Source of the DNA: Nocardioides daeguensis
Lineage (GTDB): Bacteria; Actinomycetota; Actinomycetes; Propionibacteriales; Nocardioidaceae
Reading direction: 5' to 3'
Length of the DNA stretch: 64,000 nucleotides
Assembly: GCF_019192965.1 (NCBI RefSeq)
Contig: NZ_JAHTKU010000022.1
Coordinates: forward strand, 1-64,000
Below, piece after piece: positions 60,779-64,000 of the stretch. The notes beneath the pieces are model-generated. The model searched no databases, was not told the origin of the DNA, and saw only the letters and a program-made list of their open reading frames with translations. Position 1 is the first letter of the stretch. Each line of letters begins with the position of its first letter. Position numbers and translations under genes: made by a program.

Positions 60779-61447
60779 TCAGGCGCCGGTCGAGCGACCG
60801 GCGTCGCGCAGCCGCCCGTCGAGCTTCTCGCCGTCGCGCGCCTCGAGGTAGCAGAAGAACGCGTCCCCGCGGTCGGGGTCGTCCTCGTCGAACGAGTCGG
60901 TCTCGATCCGCACGGCGTAGTCGCCCGACTCGATGGCCGACGCGTACGCCGGGTCGAGGCCCGGCAGGCCGTGGCAGAACTCGGCGACCGAGACGTGGTC
61001 GAAGACCTCGGCGAGGTCCGTGTCGAACGTGCCGACCCACACCACCTCACCTGCGTGCGGTTCGCCGCAGGAGGCCTTGACCGGGTCGTCGAAGAAGTCG
61101 AGGTCGATGCACTGGCCGACCCGGGCCTCGTCCTCCCAGACGGTGCGGGAGCCCATGACCATGGCGAAGACGGCGAACCCGAGCCCGGCCACCAGTACGA
61201 CCGCGCCGAGCGCCAGGCCGGTCACCGCGGCCCAGCGTCCGGACCGCTTGCCGTCCTTGGTCCGGACCAGGCCGGCGATGCCGAGCCCGATCCCGACCGG
61301 CGCGGCGCAGCAGGTCAGCGAGCAGACCAGCGCGGCGACCGACAGCCCGTCGTACGGCGCCCGAGGGGAGCCGTACGACGGAGCCGGGTCATACGGGTTG
61401 TTGCCGGGTTCGTAGGGCGGGTATCCGCCGCCGTACGGGTTGCTCAT
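60779..61447 (-). CDS. DUF4190 and septum-formation-like domain protein
   Basis: A 222-residue membrane protein. The first 35 residues are Pro/Gly/Tyr-rich (YGGGYPPYEPGNNPYD). The two-helix DUF4190 segment is at about 36-105 (LSVAALVCSLTCCAAPVGIGLGIAGLVRT). An outside domain beginning VGQCIDLD with cysteines (KASCGEPHAGEVVWVG, EFCHGL, AFFCYLEA) resembles the septum-formation domain. It is a paralogue of the next gene. No Shine-Dalgarno sequence is evident; it lies 18 bases after that gene and is probably co-transcribed. Confidence 0.8.
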   Translation of the reverse strand: MSNPYGGGYPPYEPGNNPYDPAPSYGSPRAPYDGLSVAALVCSLTCCAAPVGIGLGIAGLVRTKDGKRSGRWAAVTGLALGAVVLVAGLGFAVFAMVMGSRTVWEDEARVGQCIDLDFFDDPVKASCGEPHAGEVVWVGTFDTDLAEVFDHVSVAEFCHGLPGLDPAYASAIESGDYAVRIETDSFDEDDPDRGDAFFCYLEARDGEKLDGRLRDAGRSTGA

Positions 61448-61465
61448 CCGAGACGTTCGGCAGGG

Positions 61466-62182
61466 TCAGAGGATGGGCTTGGTCAGCTCGTCGTCGGGCT
61501 CCACGTAGCAGACCAGGTGGTCGCCCACCGACACGTCCTTCGGGTCCTCGATGACGGCGTTGAGGTCGCCGGCGTAGGGCGTGATCTTCACCAGGTCGTC
61601 CGGGTCGATCGCCGTGGCGCAGTAGGCCGCCATGCCGTTCTCGACCGCGTCGAGGTTGTCGGAGGTGACCTTGGCGATGCCGACGATCTCGGCGTCGTGC
61701 TCCTCGGTGCACTTCTTCTCGCGCATCAACACCGTGCCGTTGTCCTCGTCGATGTCGACGCACTGGCCGACCTCGGCGTCGCCCGGCGCGACGACCGAGT
61801 CGGCGAACACGAACAGGGCGGCACCGGCGACGGCGGTGCCGATCGACATGAGCAGGCCGATGACGATGCCCGCGATCGCGAGCCCGCGACCCTTGCGCTG
61901 GCCGCCCTTGGTGCGGGAGAGGCCGACGAAGCCGAGGATCACGCCGAGCGGCGCGAGGCAGCACAGCAGGCTGGTCACCAACGCGGCGATCGAGATCCCG
62001 TCGGTCTTCGGCGGCATCGGGTCCGAACCGCCCGGGAAAGCGCCGGGGGCGCCGTAGCCGCCACCGCTGCCGGAGGCGTACGGCGCGGGCGGCGGCGGGA
62101 CCGGCGCCTGGCCGTAGGGGTTGGGCGGCTGGTTCTGGCCGTACGGGTTCTGCGGCTGGTTCTGGCCGTAAGGGTCGCTCAC
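61466..62182 (-). CDS. DUF4190 and septum-formation-like domain protein, paralogue
   Basis: A 238-residue protein with the same plan as its neighbour: a Pro/Gln/Gly/Tyr-rich start with repeats of NPYGQNQP, DUF4190 helices (ISIAALVTSLLCCLAPLGVILGFVGLSRT) and an outside domain with VGQCVDID and KKCTEEHDAEIVG. The two arose by duplication. GTG at 62182 is preferred over the GTG three codons upstream because TAGGGT lies seven bases before it. Confidence 0.8.
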   Translation of the reverse strand: MSDPYGQNQPQNPYGQNQPPNPYGQAPVPPPPAPYASGSGGGYGAPGAFPGGSDPMPPKTDGISIAALVTSLLCCLAPLGVILGFVGLSRTKGGQRKGRGLAIAGIVIGLLMSIGTAVAGAALFVFADSVVAPGDAEVGQCVDIDEDNGTVLMREKKCTEEHDAEIVGIAKVTSDNLDAVENGMAAYCATAIDPDDLVKITPYAGDLNAVIEDPKDVSVGDHLVCYVEPDDELTKPIL

Positions 62183-62189
62183 CGGCGAC

Positions 62190-62195
62190 ACCCTA
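62190..62195 (-). promoter_or_regulatory. -10 box of a leaderless promoter
   Basis: TAGGGT on the minus strand, seven bases before the GTG at 62182. Confidence 0.5.
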
Positions 62196-62241
62196 GTGCG
62201 TCCGAGGCGTGGCCGAGGGCGAACCGGAGTCCCGCCCCGGT

Positions 62242-63420
62242 TCAGAGCAGGTCGTCGAGCCGGCCGGCCGCTCCCGAGGGGACATAGGCCTGGGCGACCT
62301 CGCCGGCGCCGACGATCCTCAGCCCGCCGTCCGACTCGTCGGCGTACGCCGCGTCGCCGCGGTGGAGGTGGAGGGCCTCGTCGCGCGCGTTGAGGAGGGT
62401 GACGTCACCTCCCGTGCAGACCAGGAGACGCTGGCCGAGGTGGGGGAGGGCGACGCCGTCGGGGTCGGCCTGGGAGCTCTGGGTCACCGAGAGGGCGAAC
62501 TCGCGGGTCGGGCTGAACACGTCGGTCGAGGTGCCGAACAGCTGCGGCGTCACACGGGCGACGCGGGACATGCCCTCCTCGAGGCACAGCACCAGACCCT
62601 CGGGGTCGACGTGCTTGGAGGTCAGGCCGGCGCGCAGGACGTTGTCGGAGGACACCATCACCTCCAGGCACATGCCGCTGAGGTGGGCGTGGATGATGCC
62701 GGCGCCGAGGTACGCCGCCTCGCCCGGCTGCAGCGTGAGCCGGTTGAGCAACAGCGAGATCACGACCCCCACGTCGCCGGGGAAGTGGTCGGCGATCTCG
62801 ACGGCGGTCGCGTAGGCTCGCTTGATGTCGATGCCCTCCGCCAGCGCTTCGCGGCACTGCTCCACGATCTCCGCGACGGCGTCCGCTGCCGGTGGGGCGC
62901 CGAGCAGGCCCTCGACCAGCCGGACGATGCCCGCGAAGCCGGGGTTGTCGCGCAGCTGCTTGGCCAGGGAGACGGTCGTCGCCTGACCGAGCGGGGCGAG
63001 GACGCGGAGGATCTCGGCGGTCGGCCGGAAGCCGACCAGGGTGTCGAAGGTGGAGAGGGCGTAGACCATCTCCGGCTTCGGGTACGGGTCCTTGAACACC
63101 CGCTCCGGGGCGTCCACCGGGATGCCGCGTGCCTCCTCGGCCTCGAACCCGGCCCGTGCCCGAACGGCGTTGGGATGGGCCTGGATGGAGAGCGGCCGGT
63201 CGGCAGCGAGGACCTTGAGCATGAACGCCAGCTCGCCGGAGGCCGCGGTCAGCGCCCGGCGGGCGCCGCTCCGGTCGACGTACTGGGCGGTGCCGAGGGG
63301 ATGCGTGCCCACCCACACCTCCGCGACCGGTCCTCCTTCGGCCGGGCGCCGCTGGAAGCCGGGGATGGCGTCGGCGGATCCCCAGTCGTAGGACTGGGTC
63401 GGGCAGTCGAGCGCGAGCAA
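62242..63420 (-). CDS. manA: Mannose-6-phosphate isomerase, class I
   Basis: A 392-residue zinc isomerase that interconverts fructose 6-phosphate and mannose 6-phosphate. The zinc ligands are in SIQAHPN (Gln and His), PEMVYAL (Glu) and GIIHAHLSG (His); the catalytic arginine region is DNVLRAGLTSKHVD. The start is a TTG five bases after GGAGG, which gives the family length; extending upstream gives unrelated sequence. It feeds GDP-mannose for envelope glycans. Confidence 0.93.
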   Translation of the reverse strand: MLALDCPTQSYDWGSADAIPGFQRRPAEGGPVAEVWVGTHPLGTAQYVDRSGARRALTAASGELAFMLKVLAADRPLSIQAHPNAVRARAGFEAEEARGIPVDAPERVFKDPYPKPEMVYALSTFDTLVGFRPTAEILRVLAPLGQATTVSLAKQLRDNPGFAGIVRLVEGLLGAPPAADAVAEIVEQCREALAEGIDIKRAYATAVEIADHFPGDVGVVISLLLNRLTLQPGEAAYLGAGIIHAHLSGMCLEVMVSSDNVLRAGLTSKHVDPEGLVLCLEEGMSRVARVTPQLFGTSTDVFSPTREFALSVTQSSQADPDGVALPHLGQRLLVCTGGDVTLLNARDEALHLHRGDAAYADESDGGLRIVGAGEVAQAYVPSGAAGRLDDLL

Positions 63421-63512
63421 GAGGCCTCCGGGGCGTCGGTCCGTTTCCGCTGGGCGAGCGGTCGGCTCGCCAGCCCCACGGTACTCAACGCGGGAGTGCC
63501 GGCCCACTGACC

Positions 63513-63518
63513 TACGAT
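63513..63518 (+). promoter_or_regulatory. -10 box of a leaderless promoter
   Basis: TACGAT, eight bases before the GTG at 63527. Confidence 0.5.
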
Positions 63519-63526
63519 CAACCCTC

Positions 63527-64000
63527 GTGGCTCGACAGCTTCCCGAACAACAGGCACCGCCCGTGCAGAAGATCCGGATCCGGTACGCCAAGCGCGGCCG
63601 CCTGCGCTTCACGAGCCACCGCGACGTCAGCCGCGCCATCGAGCGGGCCGTGGCCCGGGCGGGCATCCCCATGGCGTACTCGTCGGGCTTCCACCCGCAC
63701 CCGCGGATCTCCTACGCCGGCGCGTCGCCGACCGGCGCCGCCAGCGAGTCGGAGTACGTCGAGCTGGGCCTCGCCGAGAGCCGCGACCCGGTCGCGGTGG
63801 GGGAGGCGCTGGACGCCGTCCTGCCCGACGGGCTCGACGTCGTGACCGCCGTCGACGCGGCGCAGACGGCGGCGGGCTCGCTGTCCGACCTGCTCAGCGC
63901 CAGCCACTGGCTGATCGACCTGGGCGACACCGCGCCGGAGCGGGCGCAGGCCGCGGTCGAGGCGTTCCTCGCCACCGCGTCGGTGACGGTGGAGCGGATG
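63527..64000 (+). CDS. TIGR03936 family (DUF2344) protein, partial
   Basis: The first 158 codons of a TIGR03936/DUF2344 protein, cut by the window edge. IRYAKRGRLRFTSHRDVSRAIERAVARAGIPMAYSSGFHPHPRISYA is the family signature. The family is almost always linked with TIGR03960 radical SAM proteins and RNase E/G genes; its role is unknown. GTG is leaderless. The gene continues beyond the window. Confidence 0.9.
   Translation, partial: MARQLPEQQAPPVQKIRIRYAKRGRLRFTSHRDVSRAIERAVARAGIPMAYSSGFHPHPRISYAGASPTGAASESEYVELGLAESRDPVAVGEALDAVLPDGLDVVTAVDAAQTAAGSLSDLLSASHWLIDLGDTAPERAQAAVEAFLATASVTVERM

Overview
The window is a 64 kb piece of a very GC-rich chromosome that reads as an actinobacterium, most likely Nocardioides or a close relative. 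This rests on gene order (ahcY-mtrA-mtrB-lpqB-comF-hpf, a fabD-fabH-acpP-fabF cluster, a complete mce operon, mreBCD-PBP2-rodA), on family content (DUF3145, LpqB, MtrAB) and on codon use. The genus is inferred, not proven. There are no insertion sequences, prophage genes, tRNAs or CRISPR arrays that I can see; almost all of it is chromosomal backbone.

Layout. 1-166: the end of an rRNA operon (5S and its terminator). 216-3590: a basic tetratricopeptide-like protein, a small membrane protein, an alpha/beta hydrolase and DUF3145. 3658-7197 (minus): type II fatty acid synthesis, fabD-fabH-acpP-fabF. 7396-11797: a membrane acyltransferase, a DUF808 protein behind a 9-codon leader, a type-2 lumazine synthase controlled by an FMN riboswitch, and an MFS exporter. 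11919-19531: ahcY, then mtrA-mtrB-lpqB with 4-bp overlaps, comF, a 490-bp leader with a candidate structured RNA, and hpf. 19607-21853: an orphan LuxR-type response regulator and a YcaQ-type DNA glycosylase. 21928-33475 (minus): a ten-gene lipid-uptake operon (yrbEA-yrbEB-mceA to mceF-fadD-aldehyde dehydrogenase), divergent from a MerR regulator with matching palindromes over both promoters. 34461-41138: ndk, then mreB-mreC-mreD-mrdA-rodA. 41363-46870: copper-related and secreted proteins (YcnI, CopC-CopD fusion, two lipoproteins) and a Ca2+/H+ antiporter. 46973-58664: a cell-envelope glycan locus (sugar epimerase, three glycosyltransferases, a GT-C-like protein, an SGNH acyltransferase, a FkbM methyltransferase, a left-handed beta-helix acyltransferase). 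58739-64000: a B12-binding radical SAM protein, two DUF4190 proteins, manA and the start of a TIGR03936 protein.

How it works together. Many gene starts have no Shine-Dalgarno sequence but do have a TANNNT box six to eight bases before the start codon, which is the signature of leaderless mRNAs. Several operons are joined by GTGA, ATGA or TGATG overlaps. The features most worth following up are the candidate RNA between comF and hpf, the shared operators between the MerR gene and the mce operon, two short leaderless ORFs coupled to downstream GTG starts, and the stand-alone riboswitch-controlled ribH2.
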